Assembly: GCA_026224875.1 (NCBI GenBank)
Contig: JAMFRU010000101.1
Span: forward strand, 1-35,288
From: Acidocella sp.
GTDB taxonomy: Bacteria > Pseudomonadota > Alphaproteobacteria > Acetobacterales > Acetobacteraceae
Direction: 5' to 3'
Length of the DNA: 35,288 nucleotides
Of this stretch, positions 1-8,147 are shown piece after piece (positions within the stretch are counted from its first letter, which is position 1; every line of letters starts with the position of its first letter). The notes under the pieces were generated by a model that saw only the letters and a list, made by a program, of their open reading frames with translations, searched no databases and was not told the DNA's origin. The position numbers and the translations under genes were made by a program.

Positions 1-110
1 GCCCAGCCGCTGTTCGGTGCTCAACTGTCCACATCACAAAAACTCCGCGAATCGATGCCTCGCAGAGAGAGAATCACAAAGGATTCATATGATTCAAGAA
101 CTTCTTAGAA

Positions 111-175
111 CGGCTCTCAGGCCCCAGGCGGGGGTCCAGGGGGCGAGGCCCCCTGGCCTTTTTTCCCTGTTGAAG
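111..175 (+). repeat. single arm of the intergenic terminator repeat
   Basis: GC-rich intergenic stretch with the layout 'cag-gcccca-gcgggggtcc-agggggc-gag-gccccctgg-cctttttt'. It matches in organisation, and partly in sequence, the right arm of the compound element at 6721-6919 and the arms at 35063-35264. Only one arm is visible here; bases 1-110 show no recognisable partner arm or gene. Likely a dispersed, non-coding family that serves as a transcription terminator. Confidence 0.55.
136..164 (+). terminator. Rho-independent terminator
   Basis: Perfect 9-bp stem (136-144 with 148-156) with a 3-base loop, followed by CC and a run of six T on the plus strand. It would stop a plus-strand transcript entering from left of the window, before it runs into the convergent methyltransferase gene that ends at 179. 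Confidence 0.75.
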
Positions 176-178
176 GCT

Positions 179-739
179 TTACCCTGCGATGATACCGCGC
201 GGGCGGGGCCAGAACAGGCCGGCGCGGGTGCGGTAGGCGGCGTAGGCGTCGGCGAGTTCGGAGTTGGCGAATTTACGTTCTTCGCGTGTGGCGGCGTCCA
301 GATACAGGCCGGTCATGATGGCGGGTGCCAGCCAGCCGGCCAGGCTGTGGGTGGCTATGGCGGTACCGAACCAGAACAGCACATAGGCCAGGTAGAACGG
401 GTGGCGCACGTAGCGGTACGGCCCGTGGTTGAGCAGGAAGTTCGGCGCGTCGGTATCGTAGGCCAGGGTCGGCGGGGTTTGCCGGCTGGCTTTGATGGCC
501 GCGGCGAAAGTGGCGAAGGAGGCGGTGAAGAGGATGAGGGCGAGGAACCACAGGTTGGATACGCCGCCGTGCATGTGCCAGAGGAAGGCCGCGAACAGCA
601 CGGTGGAGAGTGCGCTTGTCAGCTTCATGCCGGTGGGCATGTCGCCGGTGGTGCGGAAATGCGCTTTCACGCCCCAGCAGAAGGCGGCGAAGCAGAGGGT
701 GGCGTCAAAGCCGGTGAGAACAGAAAATAGAATGTGCAT
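179..739 (-). CDS. ICMT/PEMT-family membrane methyltransferase
   Basis: 186-residue polytopic membrane protein. The diagnostic segment is GPYRYVRHPFYLAYVLFW (about residues 106-123), the R-x-x-R-H-P signature of the isoprenylcysteine carboxyl methyltransferase / phospholipid methyltransferase / NnrU-like superfamily. These enzymes use SAM at the membrane to methylate lipid-like substrates, often at a carboxylate. A conserved-looking E-E-R-K-F segment (about residues 152-157) fits the family's C-terminal SAM/substrate region. Hydrophobic segments lie near residues 5-22, 42-60, 63-82 and 115-145. It follows the N-acyl amino acid synthase gene on the same strand after 51 bp, so co-transcription is likely. 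The substrate cannot be read from sequence; methyl-ester formation on an N-acyl amino acid is an inference from the neighbour. The ribosome-binding site is weak (AAGG about 12 nt upstream). Confidence 0.8.
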   Translation of the reverse strand: MHILFSVLTGFDATLCFAAFCWGVKAHFRTTGDMPTGMKLTSALSTVLFAAFLWHMHGGVSNLWFLALILFTASFATFAAAIKASRQTPPTLAYDTDAPNFLLNHGPYRYVRHPFYLAYVLFWFGTAIATHSLAGWLAPAIMTGLYLDAATREERKFANSELADAYAAYRTRAGLFWPRPRGIIAG

Positions 740-790
740 TTTGAATAACCTTTTGGTTTCAGTTTTTTGAAAGAGTGATGGTGGTGTGGA

Positions 791-1525
791 TCAGGCCGCG
801 GTGAAAACCTGAGCGGTTTGCCCGGCCTGCAGTGCTGCGTAGTTTTCATGCGTGCGTGGATCGGCGCCGATCATCGGGATTTCGGTACGGATCTTTTCGA
901 AGTTCAGTTTGGTGCAGGCCAGCAGGTTGGTTTCGAACTTCACCCCGGCGTAGCGGCGCGGCCCGTCCACGTATTCGAAATGCATTCGCTTGTAGAACGG
1001 TGTGTGATTGCGCCGGATGCAGGAGAGCAGCATGTCGGCTTTGGTCTGGATGAGCATGTAGGAAACGAAGCGGAACAGCACGAAGACAAGTTCGTAATCC
1101 GTGCCGTAATCGGGGTGCCGTACCAGCCGGTTGCTCTCCATGATCTTGGCGGGGCGGTTGTGCGGGACGCCGGCGGCAAGTTGGGCCACCGCTTCGGGGA
1201 AGATGCGCGAGGCGGGGATTTCGTCCCAGCCGGTAAGCCCTGGTGCCTGGTCGAGAATGCACATCCGGGTGGATGCGACCGGGCGGCCATGTTTGTAGAT
1301 GACGAGCGATGTGCTGCTCGGCTTCAGATCATCCGGGTCGGAAAACATGCCGCCCGGCATGGGGTCGATGAACCCGCCTGCCAGATAACTTGCATGGCGG
1401 ATGGTGTAGGCATCGGCGCGGGTCTGGTCGTCCAGAGCGAGCCGGGCGGTGAGACCCGACTGGCCGAGCTGGGAGCGGGCGCCGCCGCGAACGCGGCTGG
1501 TTGTAACATTTGGTAAAGCAGTCAT
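791..1525 (-). CDS. FeeM-type N-acyl amino acid synthase / autoinducer-synthase-like acyltransferase
   Basis: 244 residues with a GNAT/autoinducer-synthase-type core. The N-terminal part reads AYTIRHASYLAGGFIDP (about residues 39-55), then DPDD (63-66), then a beta-strand pair SLVIYKHGRPVASTRMCIL (about 73-91). The second half has ESNRLVRHPDYGTDYELVF (about 129-147), and RRNHTPFYKRMHFEYV (about 170-185), the usual F/Y-y-x-r-x-x-F end of an acyltransferase fold. This matches the N-acyl amino acid synthase FeeM and PEP-CTERM/exosortase-associated acyltransferase group, which transfer an acyl chain from acyl-ACP to an amino acid; whether this one makes lipids or signals is unknown. Start is supported by a near-ideal AGGAGG six bases before the ATG. 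It is the first gene of a probable two-gene unit with the methyltransferase and is divergent from the GGDEF-EAL gene across a 179-bp AT-rich gap. Confidence 0.72.
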   Translation of the reverse strand: MTALPNVTTSRVRGGARSQLGQSGLTARLALDDQTRADAYTIRHASYLAGGFIDPMPGGMFSDPDDLKPSSTSLVIYKHGRPVASTRMCILDQAPGLTGWDEIPASRIFPEAVAQLAAGVPHNRPAKIMESNRLVRHPDYGTDYELVFVLFRFVSYMLIQTKADMLLSCIRRNHTPFYKRMHFEYVDGPRRYAGVKFETNLLACTKLNFEKIRTEIPMIGADPRTHENYAALQAGQTAQVFTAA

Positions 1526-1704
1526 TAAAATCCTCCTGGTTGCAACTCAAACAGGATGATTAAGCAGCTAATTCGCCCTCAAGGTGTAGGGTATTTTTTA
1601 TTTCGAATAAATAATTAATGGAACTTTCAAACCCATGGATCAGTAGGTCTTTATTCTGTAACTTCATGAAGCTTTTGAAGAAACCTTTGTAACTCATTGG
1701 TTTT

Positions 1705-4329
1705 ATGGTCGCGCATAGTTACGTTTCCAGAAACGACTTTGGCGCTGGCAGGGTGCGTGCTATGGCTGCCATTAATAACGTAAAATTTCAGGAAATTTTT
1801 TTTGAGTGGCAATCTGGCGCGGTATCCGGCAGGTATGGGCTTTACGTCAGGTTGCAGGCTGGGCAGGCAGGCAAATGGGCGTCTAGAACACGGGAAGGTG
1901 TTTCAGATTTGGCGACGGGGAACGGCTTCGTGAGCAGGAGGCGTGGCGACTCGGGCAAGGGCCGGAAAGGCGGATTGCTGCCTGGGCTGGCCGTGGGGCT
2001 GCAATGGTTGAAGCGGATTGCCGCCGGCGTGGCCCCGCCGCCCGAACTTGCCGAGCGCCTGCTGCTCGATCGCGCGACCGATTTCAGCTATGTCATGAGC
2101 GCCATTTCACTGCTCGGCCTGAGCACGATGTCGCTGCTGTTCATGGGTTTCCGCAATAGCCCGGACGCGCGCATGCATGAGCTGGCGATGGCCGGCATCG
2201 TGATCAATTATCTCGTCATACTTCTGCGTACGCATGGCTGGCTGCACCAGCCGCTGCGCAGCGGGCAGGATGCGAAGGTCTATATCGCCGAGATGACCCG
2301 GCTGCTGACGCTGCTTGGCATATTCTGGGCGGTGTTGCTGTTTATTCTGATGCAGCAGAAAAACACCGGCCAGCTTTGCCTGCTCTATGGTATTTTCGTC
2401 GGCTGCCTGGCCACGCCGGTGATGGTCTCGCCGGTTTCCTGCGCGCTCGCCTATTGGACCCCTGTTGCCATCGGCACGCTCATAACCGGCTTTCTGGCCA
2501 CCACCGTCGAACCTTATGCGCTCACCAATCTGATCAGCTTCATCTTCCTCTCTGGTTTCTGCATCCTCTATCTCAACCGCCAGATGAATGAGCGCGCCAT
2601 CGGCGCCATCCGGCTGGAGGAGAACGCCGCGGTCATCAAGCTGCTGCTGCGCGACTTTGAGGAAAGCGCTTCCGACTGGCTGTGGGAGACCAATGCCGCG
2701 CTTGAGATGCAACCGGTCAGCCAGCGCCTGGCGCAGGTCGCGCGCCGGCCGGTGGAGAGTTTCGCAGGCGCGTTCCCCGCCGTGCTTCTGGGCTCCACAG
2801 CCGAGGAGATTAAACCTGGCAGCGCCATGGAGCGGCTTAACCGCGCCATCGCCGGGCGTTCGCCGTTCCGCGACATCGTGGTGCCGGTGCAGGTCGCCGG
2901 CGAAGAACGCTTCTGGTCTGTCACCGGCAAGCCGATCCTCGACAAGCACGGGCGCTTCGCCGGCTACCATGGCGTCGGTTCGGACATCACCGGCCAGCGC
3001 CGCCAGCAGGAGCAAATCTCCTTCCTCGCCCGGCACGACAGCCTGACCAAGCTCGCCAACCGCGTGCTATTCTCCGAAACCCTGCATCAGGTGTGCGAGC
3101 AATGCGAGGCAACCGGCATCGCATTGCTTTGCCTCGATCTCGATAATTTCAAAGTTGTTAACGACACCCTGGGCCATGCCACAGGCGATGCCGTGCTGGT
3201 GGCGGTGGCCGAGCGCATCCGCGGCTGCATCCGTGAAATGGACATGGCCGCCCGCCTCGGCGGCGACGAATTCGCCGTCATCGTGGTGACCGAAGAGGTG
3301 GACGAGGCGCTGCACATCGCTGGGCGCATCATCGAGCGCATCGCCCGGCCCTTCCATTTCGACGGCCAGCTGGTGCAGATCGGCATGAGTGCCGGCATCA
3401 CCATGGCCCCGGCCGATGGCAAGACCCCCGCCATATTGCTGAAAAACGCCGACCTCGCTTTATACCGAGCCAAAACCGAGGGCAGGGGTGTGGCCCGGCT
3501 CTACGACCCCGAGATGGATGAGCGCGTGCAGGGCAGGCGCATCCTGCAATCGGCCCTGCGCCGGGCCGTGGTGCGCAACGAATTCGTGCTGCACTACCAG
3601 CCGGTCATCGACCTCGCCTCGGGCCGCATTACCGGCGCCGAGGCGCTGGTGCGCTGGATGCACCCCGAGCGCGGCTTGCTGGCCCCCGCCGAGTTCATCG
3701 GCATCGCCGAGGAGACGGGGCTGATCGTCGAGATCGGCGAATGGGTGCTGCGCGAAGCCTGCAGACGCGCCGCCACCTGGCCGGTCCCGGTCAGCATCGC
3801 GGTCAACCTCTCGCCGCTGCAACTGCGTGACGACGCGCTGGTGAGCACGGTCGTCGAAATATTGGACACCTCCGGCCTCGCACCGTCGCGGCTGGAGCTG
3901 GAAATCGTCGAATCCGTCATGCTCGACCATACCGCGCAGACCGAGGAGGCGCTGTGGAACCTGCACCAACGCGGCGTGCGGATCGCGTTGGACGATTTTG
4001 GCACCGGCTATTCCTCGCTCTCCTATCTGCGCCGCTTCCCCTTCGACAAGATCAAGATCGACCGCTCCTTCATCAAGGACCTTGGTTATGAGAAGGACGA
4101 CAGCTCGATCATTCTGGCCATTATCGGCCTGGCCGAGCGCATGAACATGGTGGTTACGGCCGAGGGTGTGGAGACGGAGGAGCAGGCGGCGCTGCTCAGC
4201 TCTTATGGCTGCGCCCAGGCGCAAGGCTATCTGTTCCACCGGCCGCTCGCGGAGGAGGTGTTCGTTCAGGTACTTACGCGCGCCGCCGCGTTGCAGTTAT
4301 CCACCCCAGACAGCGCCGCAGCAGAGTAA
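1705..4329 (+). CDS. membrane PAS-GGDEF-EAL c-di-GMP signalling protein
   Basis: 874 residues as drawn. Several transmembrane helices fill about residues 127-292, a PAS-like sensor about 310-434, GGDEF about 440-605 and EAL about 620-865. The diguanylate cyclase site is intact (GGDEF at 519-523, with FKVVNDTLGHATGD before it). The phosphodiesterase site also looks complete: EAL at 646-648, NLSPLQLRD, ELEIVES, DDFGTGYSSL, the K in KIKIDRSF and TAEGVETEEQ. It could therefore make or break c-di-GMP; the net activity is not predictable. The first 75 residues look unlike the rest, with less GC and no domain, and no ribosome-binding site precedes 1705. An in-frame ATG at 1762 or GTG at 1930 (after GGGGAA) may be the true start. 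It ends before a double hairpin and converges on rpmJ. Confidence 0.92.
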   Translation: MVAHSYVSRNDFGAGRVRAMAAINNVKFQEIFFEWQSGAVSGRYGLYVRLQAGQAGKWASRTREGVSDLATGNGFVSRRRGDSGKGRKGGLLPGLAVGLQWLKRIAAGVAPPPELAERLLLDRATDFSYVMSAISLLGLSTMSLLFMGFRNSPDARMHELAMAGIVINYLVILLRTHGWLHQPLRSGQDAKVYIAEMTRLLTLLGIFWAVLLFILMQQKNTGQLCLLYGIFVGCLATPVMVSPVSCALAYWTPVAIGTLITGFLATTVEPYALTNLISFIFLSGFCILYLNRQMNERAIGAIRLEENAAVIKLLLRDFEESASDWLWETNAALEMQPVSQRLAQVARRPVESFAGAFPAVLLGSTAEEIKPGSAMERLNRAIAGRSPFRDIVVPVQVAGEERFWSVTGKPILDKHGRFAGYHGVGSDITGQRRQQEQISFLARHDSLTKLANRVLFSETLHQVCEQCEATGIALLCLDLDNFKVVNDTLGHATGDAVLVAVAERIRGCIREMDMAARLGGDEFAVIVVTEEVDEALHIAGRIIERIARPFHFDGQLVQIGMSAGITMAPADGKTPAILLKNADLALYRAKTEGRGVARLYDPEMDERVQGRRILQSALRRAVVRNEFVLHYQPVIDLASGRITGAEALVRWMHPERGLLAPAEFIGIAEETGLIVEIGEWVLREACRRAATWPVPVSIAVNLSPLQLRDDALVSTVVEILDTSGLAPSRLELEIVESVMLDHTAQTEEALWNLHQRGVRIALDDFGTGYSSLSYLRRFPFDKIKIDRSFIKDLGYEKDDSSIILAIIGLAERMNMVVTAEGVETEEQAALLSSYGCAQAQGYLFHRPLAEEVFVQVLTRAAALQLSTPDSAAAE

Positions 4330-4343
4330 TAAAAGTTTTTGGC

Positions 4344-4365
4344 GCAGCTTTTTTCAAAAAGCTGC
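4344..4365 (+). terminator. hairpin downstream of the GGDEF-EAL gene
   Basis: Perfect 10-bp stem GCAGCTTTTT / AAAAAGCTGC with a two-base loop, 15 bp after the GGDEF-EAL stop codon, followed by TGCTTTTT. The stem itself contains the T tract. From memory, very similar sequences occur downstream of many Acetobacteraceae genes, so it doubles as a weak taxonomic clue. Confidence 0.6.
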
Positions 4366-4381
4366 TGCTTTTTCGCAAACA

Positions 4382-4407
4382 AAAAGCCCGGCGTGAGCCG
4401 GGCTTTT
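4382..4407. terminator. bidirectional terminator between GGDEF-EAL gene and rpmJ
   Basis: 11-bp perfect inverted repeat AAAAGCCCGGC / GCCGGGCTTTT around a GTGA loop. The stem ends in T runs on both strands, so it can end the plus-strand GGDEF-EAL transcript and the minus-strand rpmJ transcript (stop at 4435). Confidence 0.85.
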
Positions 4408-4434
4408 ATGCAAATACGCGGAAGCGGCCACGAG

Positions 4435-4560
4435 TTAGCCCTGGCGGGCTTTCATGCGGGGGTTCTTCTTGTTGATCACGTACACCCGGCCATGACGGCG
4501 GACGACGCGGCAATTCTTGTCGCGGGTTTTCGCGGATTTCAGGGAGTTACGGATCTTCAT
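4435..4560 (-). CDS. rpmJ: 50S ribosomal protein L36 (RpmJ)
   Basis: 41 residues beginning [20 protein letters not shown] and ending [10 protein letters not shown], the typical L36 pattern with its closing R-Q-G. Part of the large ribosomal subunit. The four-ligand zinc ribbon of classical L36 is absent: only one Cys remains, at about residue 17, so this is the zinc-independent C-minus form common in alphaproteobacteria. The ATG at 4560 is chosen because it gives the exact family N-terminus; a longer in-frame extension upstream to 4713 is not L36-like. It is a monocistronic-looking gene between the acyltransferase gene (61 bp upstream) and the shared terminator at 4382-4407. Confidence 0.95.
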   Translation of the reverse strand: MKIRNSLKSAKTRDKNCRVVRRHGRVYVINKKNPRMKARQG

Positions 4561-4621
4561 AACAGCTCTCGAAAAAAATGTGTCAGTTGGTGGCGGGGTA
4601 TGCCGCCACGGCGCCGCCCTG

Positions 4622-5740
4622 TCAACCTGCACCCGTCTCAAAACGCGCCACACGGGCTTTAAACCGCCCCGCCAGCCCGCGCAGAGCGCGCTGTGCCGGC
4701 ATATCCACGGCAAAGGTCAACAAATATAAAACCGCCATCAGCCCGGCCAGATAGAGACTCGCAAACAGCAGCAGCGCCGGCCCGCCCAGGTGCAGCCGCC
4801 CGCCCAGCCAGATGGACACCGCCAGCATCAGCGAGGTGTGCATGATATAGGCGGTATAGGTCATCGCCCCCAGCCGGTACCCCCAGGCGCCGCAGCTGAT
4901 ATGCCTGGCACGCTCAAGGGCGGCGAGCCCCAGAATAACCAGCCCCAGCCCCGCCCCGTTCACGGCATTCACCATCGGGGCGCCATAATGCACCCCATAC
5001 GCGTCCCAAGGTCCCGCCGAGGCCAGAATCAGCCCCCCGGCCGCCACGAGCAGCCAGCCGATACCCCGCCCGGCGAGGGCGCAACGCCGGAACAGCACCG
5101 CCGCCAGCAGGCCCGCGAAAAAATAAAACTGCTCCGGCTCCAGCAGCAGCGGCGTTACATGCTGGATGAACCACACCAGCATGGCATGGCCCCAGCCCCA
5201 GTCGGCCCAGGCCAGCGCCGGCGGGCGCCACAGCCAATAGGTGCTCACCACCCATAGAGCGAGCAGCCAGCGCCCCACATAAGGCAGCAGGCACAGGCCG
5301 AAGACGATATAAAACCCGACCTCATACCGCAGAGTCCAGGCGGGCGGCACGAATTCCGGCGCCGGCACGGGCAGCAGCAGCGCCAAAGTGAGTAATTTCC
5401 CCAGTGCCGCGGGTGGATGCAAAAACAGCAAGGTGACGCCCAGTGCCACCCAATACATAGGGTAAATCCGGCAAATCCTGCGCCACCAGAATACCGGCAC
5501 ACGCCCGGCCCGGCCGAAATCGGCATAATGCGCGGACATGATGAAAAATCCGCTGAGCACGAAGAAAAACTCCACCGCCAGCGGAAACGGCAGAGGAATG
5601 TTCACCAGCACAGCCGACCAGGCGGCATTGGCATAATGTGCCATCTCACCGAAATAATGCGTCAGCAGCACCGTGGCCGCGGCAACAAACCGCCCCACCT
5701 CCAACACGCCCAGCCGCTCCCGCTGCCCCGGCTTTACCAT
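4622..5740 (-). CDS. acyltransferase-3 family membrane protein (OafA/YrhL-like)
   Basis: 372 residues, about ten hydrophobic segments. Family marks: an N-terminal [20 protein letters not shown] (helix 1 with the catalytic-type His), [12 protein letters not shown] (about residues 58-69), [16 protein letters not shown] (R-x-x-R-I-Y-P, about 84-99) and [12 protein letters not shown] in the C-terminal third. Such proteins O-acylate sugars of lipopolysaccharide, capsule or peptidoglycan at the inner membrane. The sugar acceptor here is unknown, but the glycosyltransferase genes on the right make a surface polysaccharide plausible. It is divergent from the GT2 gene at 5949, sharing a 208-bp gap in which I see AT-rich stretches but no clear operator. 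A start a few codons later is possible. Confidence 0.88.
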   Translation of the reverse strand: MVKPGQRERLGVLEVGRFVAAATVLLTHYFGEMAHYANAAWSAVLVNIPLPFPLAVEFFFVLSGFFIMSAHYADFGRAGRVPVFWWRRICRIYPMYWVALGVTLLFLHPPAALGKLLTLALLLPVPAPEFVPPAWTLRYEVGFYIVFGLCLLPYVGRWLLALWVVSTYWLWRPPALAWADWGWGHAMLVWFIQHVTPLLLEPEQFYFFAGLLAAVLFRRCALAGRGIGWLLVAAGGLILASAGPWDAYGVHYGAPMVNAVNGAGLGLVILGLAALERARHISCGAWGYRLGAMTYTAYIMHTSLMLAVSIWLGGRLHLGGPALLLFASLYLAGLMAVLYLLTFAVDMPAQRALRGLAGRFKARVARFETGAG

Positions 5741-5948
5741 GCCCTGCTTACCATGAGCCGAGTCCTGCCACGGCCCCGGGCAAATGCCAACGCGAATGCC
5801 GGCGCGAGGGCAAAACCCCTGGCGAAAAGATGATATTCGGGTGGCGCATTATTTACTGTCACCAAATGGTCATTCGATTTAAATACACATCCCCTGTTGA
5901 TAAGCCGCCTAAGAGACTAATGCCCCGAGTCGACTGGAGTTAGCGTGC

Positions 5949-6707
5949 ATGAAAATCAGTTTCGTCGTTCCCGCCTATAACGAGCAGGTCCTGCTGCCGC
6001 GCTCCCTGCAGGCCATCCGTGACGAAATCACCCGCGCCGGCCAGGTTCTCGGCCAGGATGCCGAGATCATCGTGGTGAACAACGCCAGCACCGACAACAC
6101 GCGCGCCGTCGCGGAGTCGATCGCCGGCGTGCAGGTGGTGGACGAGCCCCGCAAAGGCCTGGTGCAGGCCCGCTGGTGCGGCTTCGCCCATTCCACCGGC
6201 GCGCTCATCGCCAATATCGACGCTGACACCATCATCCCCGCCGGCTGGCTCACCGAGGTGCTGCATCAGTTTGAGCACACCAAAAAGCTGGTCGGCCTGT
6301 CTGGCCCCTACGTGTATTACGGCGTGCCAAAACGGGTGAACATGGTGGTCGCCGGCTATTACCGCGCCGCCTGGCTCGCCTACATCATCAACCATTACGT
6401 GCTCAACGTAGGTGCGATGCTCCAGGGCGGCAATTTTGTCGTCCAGCGTGAAGCGATGCTGAAGCTCGGCAACCCCGACCACCGCTTCTCGTTCTACGGC
6501 GAGGACACCGACATGGCCAACCGCCTCTCAAAGGTCGGCCGCGTAAAATTCACCTTCCGCCTGCCCGCCCAATCCTCCGGCCGCCGCCTGGTCGGTGAGG
6601 GCGTATTCACCATCGGCCTGCGCTACACCATGAACTTCATCTGGGCCACCTTCCGCAAAAAACCGTTCACGGAGGAATGGCAGGACATCCGCGAGGAGCT
6701 GTCGTAG
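5949..6707 (+). CDS. family 2 glycosyltransferase
   Basis: 252 residues with a GT-A fold throughout. It starts ISFVVPAYNEQVLLPRSL (residues 3-20), followed by VVNNASTDNTRAVAE (nucleotide-binding region), a D-x-D-type metal site NIDADTIIPAGWL (about residues 93-105) and FYGEDTDMANRLSK (about 182-195), the E-D motif of the acceptor side. No transmembrane anchor is obvious apart from a hydrophobic stretch at about residues 132-160. Inverting transfer of a sugar from a nucleotide donor to a glycan or lipid is expected; donor and acceptor cannot be assigned. GGAG about 12 nt upstream supports the start. Transcription runs into the double-terminator repeat at 6721-6919. Confidence 0.88.
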   Translation: MKISFVVPAYNEQVLLPRSLQAIRDEITRAGQVLGQDAEIIVVNNASTDNTRAVAESIAGVQVVDEPRKGLVQARWCGFAHSTGALIANIDADTIIPAGWLTEVLHQFEHTKKLVGLSGPYVYYGVPKRVNMVVAGYYRAAWLAYIINHYVLNVGAMLQGGNFVVQREAMLKLGNPDHRFSFYGEDTDMANRLSKVGRVKFTFRLPAQSSGRRLVGEGVFTIGLRYTMNFIWATFRKKPFTEEWQDIREELS

Positions 6708-6720
6708 GCGGGGGCGTTGC

Positions 6721-6747
6721 AAGGAAAAGGCCAGGGCTCTGCCCTGG
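6721..6747 (-). terminator. minus-strand terminator of the compound repeat
   Basis: On the minus strand, stem CCAGGGC / GCCCTGG with an AGA loop (6747-6731), followed by CCTTTTCCTT. The orientation means it stops read-through from the minus-strand glycosyltransferase gene (6948-8084) into the GT2 gene on its left. Confidence 0.7.
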
Positions 6748-6895
6748 ACCCGCCAAGGGCCGAAAGGCCCTTGGATCCCATAACTTAAGGGTTTGAAAGG
6801 GGGCCTGCCACCAAGCCGTGGCGCGGCTATGGGCAGGCCCCCTTTCAAACCCTTAAAAGCTATTGGGGGTCTGGGGCCTCAGGCCCCAGCGGGGT

Positions 6896-6919
6896 CGAGG
6901 GCGGAGCCCTCGCCTTTTT
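6896..6919 (+). terminator. plus-strand terminator of the compound repeat
   Basis: Stem CGAGGGC (6896-6902) with GCCCTCG (6906-6912), GGA loop, then CCTTTTT. It would end the plus-strand GT2 transcript (stop at 6707) before the convergent gene. Confidence 0.8.
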
Positions 6920-6947
6920 CGAGGAAGGCCCCTGCCTCAGCCCAGCC

Positions 6948-8084
6948 TTACTCGGCGGCGCTTTGGGTGCGGATGCGTTCCAGCCCGGGGGCGACGGCGG
7001 GCGAAGAAATCTGCGGTGCCGGGCGGGCGGGCGGATCATTGGTGATGAACCACCAGCCGAACAGCAGATTCTCCAGTGCCGTGCGGCGGCGCAGACGCGG
7101 GCAGCGCAGTGCCGCCAGTTTTTTCACCAGCCCGCCCTGCAGCCCGGTCCGGACCAGGCGTAAATCCTGCCGCGCCTGGGGCGGCATACGCCCGGCCTGC
7201 TGCTCCAGCATGTCGGCATGGCGGTGCATCATGGTCATATAAACCATCGGCCCGCGCTTGAGCGCTGCCAAAGCGCGGTGGTGTACCGGCTGGGCGCGGC
7301 CGATGAGATTATGCTTATGCATCCGGTACAGCACCTGCGGCCGCTCATCGAAAATAACGCTGCCACCGCAGGCCGCCACCACGATATAGCTCCACCAGTC
7401 GTGTACGCTGCCCTGCGGGTAGCCGGCCGTTGCCACTAGCGCGGCGGCGGCGGCGTTCATCACCAGTGTGTTGCCATTGGCGATATTCTGCGTGAGGCAG
7501 GCGGGAAACCCGATATTGCCCGCATGCAAGGCCGAGAGCCGTGCCGCGCCGAGTTCCTCATCCACCAGATACTGCCGCGCGGCATAAAGGGCAGGGGCCT
7601 CGCCCGCCGGTGTCAGCATCGCCAAGGCGCAGCTGAGTTTTTCCGGCAGCCACACATCATCCTGGTCGGCAAAGGCCACAATTTCAGCGCTCAATGTTTC
7701 GGAGAGCAAGGCCAGAAAGCTGCGCGGCGCACCCAGATGCGGCCCGGAGGAGGGCGACTGGATGCAACGCGCCGCGCCGATTTTTTCGGCGAACTCCCGC
7801 ATAATCTTCAGCGTGTCGTCGTCCGAGCCATCGTCGCGCCAGTGCAGCACCCAGTTTTCATGCGTTTGCGCCAGAAAACTATTGAGCTGGGCCTGCAGGA
7901 AGCGCGCACCGTTATAGGTCGAGAGCAGAATGATGACAGCGGTACCGGCCCGCTCGCCGGAGCAAGCCTGAATGGGGTTTTCGCCTGAGTTTTCAGCCCG
8001 GGTTTCCGGGTATGTGTGCCCCGCGGTCAGCATCAGCCGCCGGCCGCCGGCCGGGCAATGAACACCCGGCATGCGGGGGACCAT
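6948..8084 (-). CDS. family 2 glycosyltransferase, rhamnosyltransferase-like
   Basis: 378 residues as drawn. The catalytic domain begins near residue 48: VIILLSTYNGARFLQAQLNS, then WRDDGSDDDTLKIM and FADQDDVWLPEKL (the D-x-D-containing A-D-Q-D-D-V-W block typical of rhamnosyl- and related O-antigen glycosyltransferases). Downstream lie GNTLVMN, SVHDWWSY and VLYRMHKHNLIG, which also fit that subgroup. The nearby dTDP-rhamnose genes make a rhamnosyl donor a reasonable guess. The first 45 or so residues have no similarity to the fold; ATG at 8033 (residue 18) is an equally likely start. It is separated from rfbD by 188 bp containing a terminator and a candidate promoter, so it is probably its own unit. 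It ends in TQSAAE, like the MarR protein in this window. Confidence 0.85.
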   Translation of the reverse strand: MVPRMPGVHCPAGGRRLMLTAGHTYPETRAENSGENPIQACSGERAGTAVIILLSTYNGARFLQAQLNSFLAQTHENWVLHWRDDGSDDDTLKIMREFAEKIGAARCIQSPSSGPHLGAPRSFLALLSETLSAEIVAFADQDDVWLPEKLSCALAMLTPAGEAPALYAARQYLVDEELGAARLSALHAGNIGFPACLTQNIANGNTLVMNAAAAALVATAGYPQGSVHDWWSYIVVAACGGSVIFDERPQVLYRMHKHNLIGRAQPVHHRALAALKRGPMVYMTMMHRHADMLEQQAGRMPPQARQDLRLVRTGLQGGLVKKLAALRCPRLRRRTALENLLFGWWFITNDPPARPAPQISSPAVAPGLERIRTQSAAE

Positions 8085-8147
8085 GCTGGGGACATAGAGC
8101 GAAGCTGGTAAACCATGCGCTGCATCATGTCCTTATTGTTGCTGCAC

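Larger units (their letters stand above)
6721..6919. repeat. compound inverted repeat with outward-facing terminators
   Basis: Nested palindrome filling the gap between two convergent glycosyltransferase genes. Its core is a perfect 25-bp inverted repeat (6785-6809 with 6832-6856) around a 22-bp loop, which holds its own small hairpin (AGCCG...CGGCT). Each arm then carries two further hairpins and ends in a Rho-independent terminator pointing outward. The same architecture recurs at 35063-35264, and a single arm at 111-175, so it is a dispersed family. No coding potential. Confidence 0.8.

Noticed and set aside
17-730. 237-codon open frame at the left edge
   Set aside because: It runs through a terminator hairpin and then antisense to the methyltransferase; Gly/Ala/Glu-rich shadow composition.
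3460-4239. 259-codon open frame opposite the EAL domain
   Set aside because: Antisense shadow; the EAL motifs on the other strand are complete and conserved.
4330-4380. Possible small ORF through the poly-T hairpin (Q-L-F-S-K-S-C type translation)
   Set aside because: The region is a near-perfect hairpin right after a stop codon; the peptide is a by-product of a repeated terminator-like sequence.
4435-4713. Extended 92-residue version of RpmJ
   Set aside because: The upstream part overlaps the acyltransferase gene and has no L36 counterpart; the 41-residue form is the family length.
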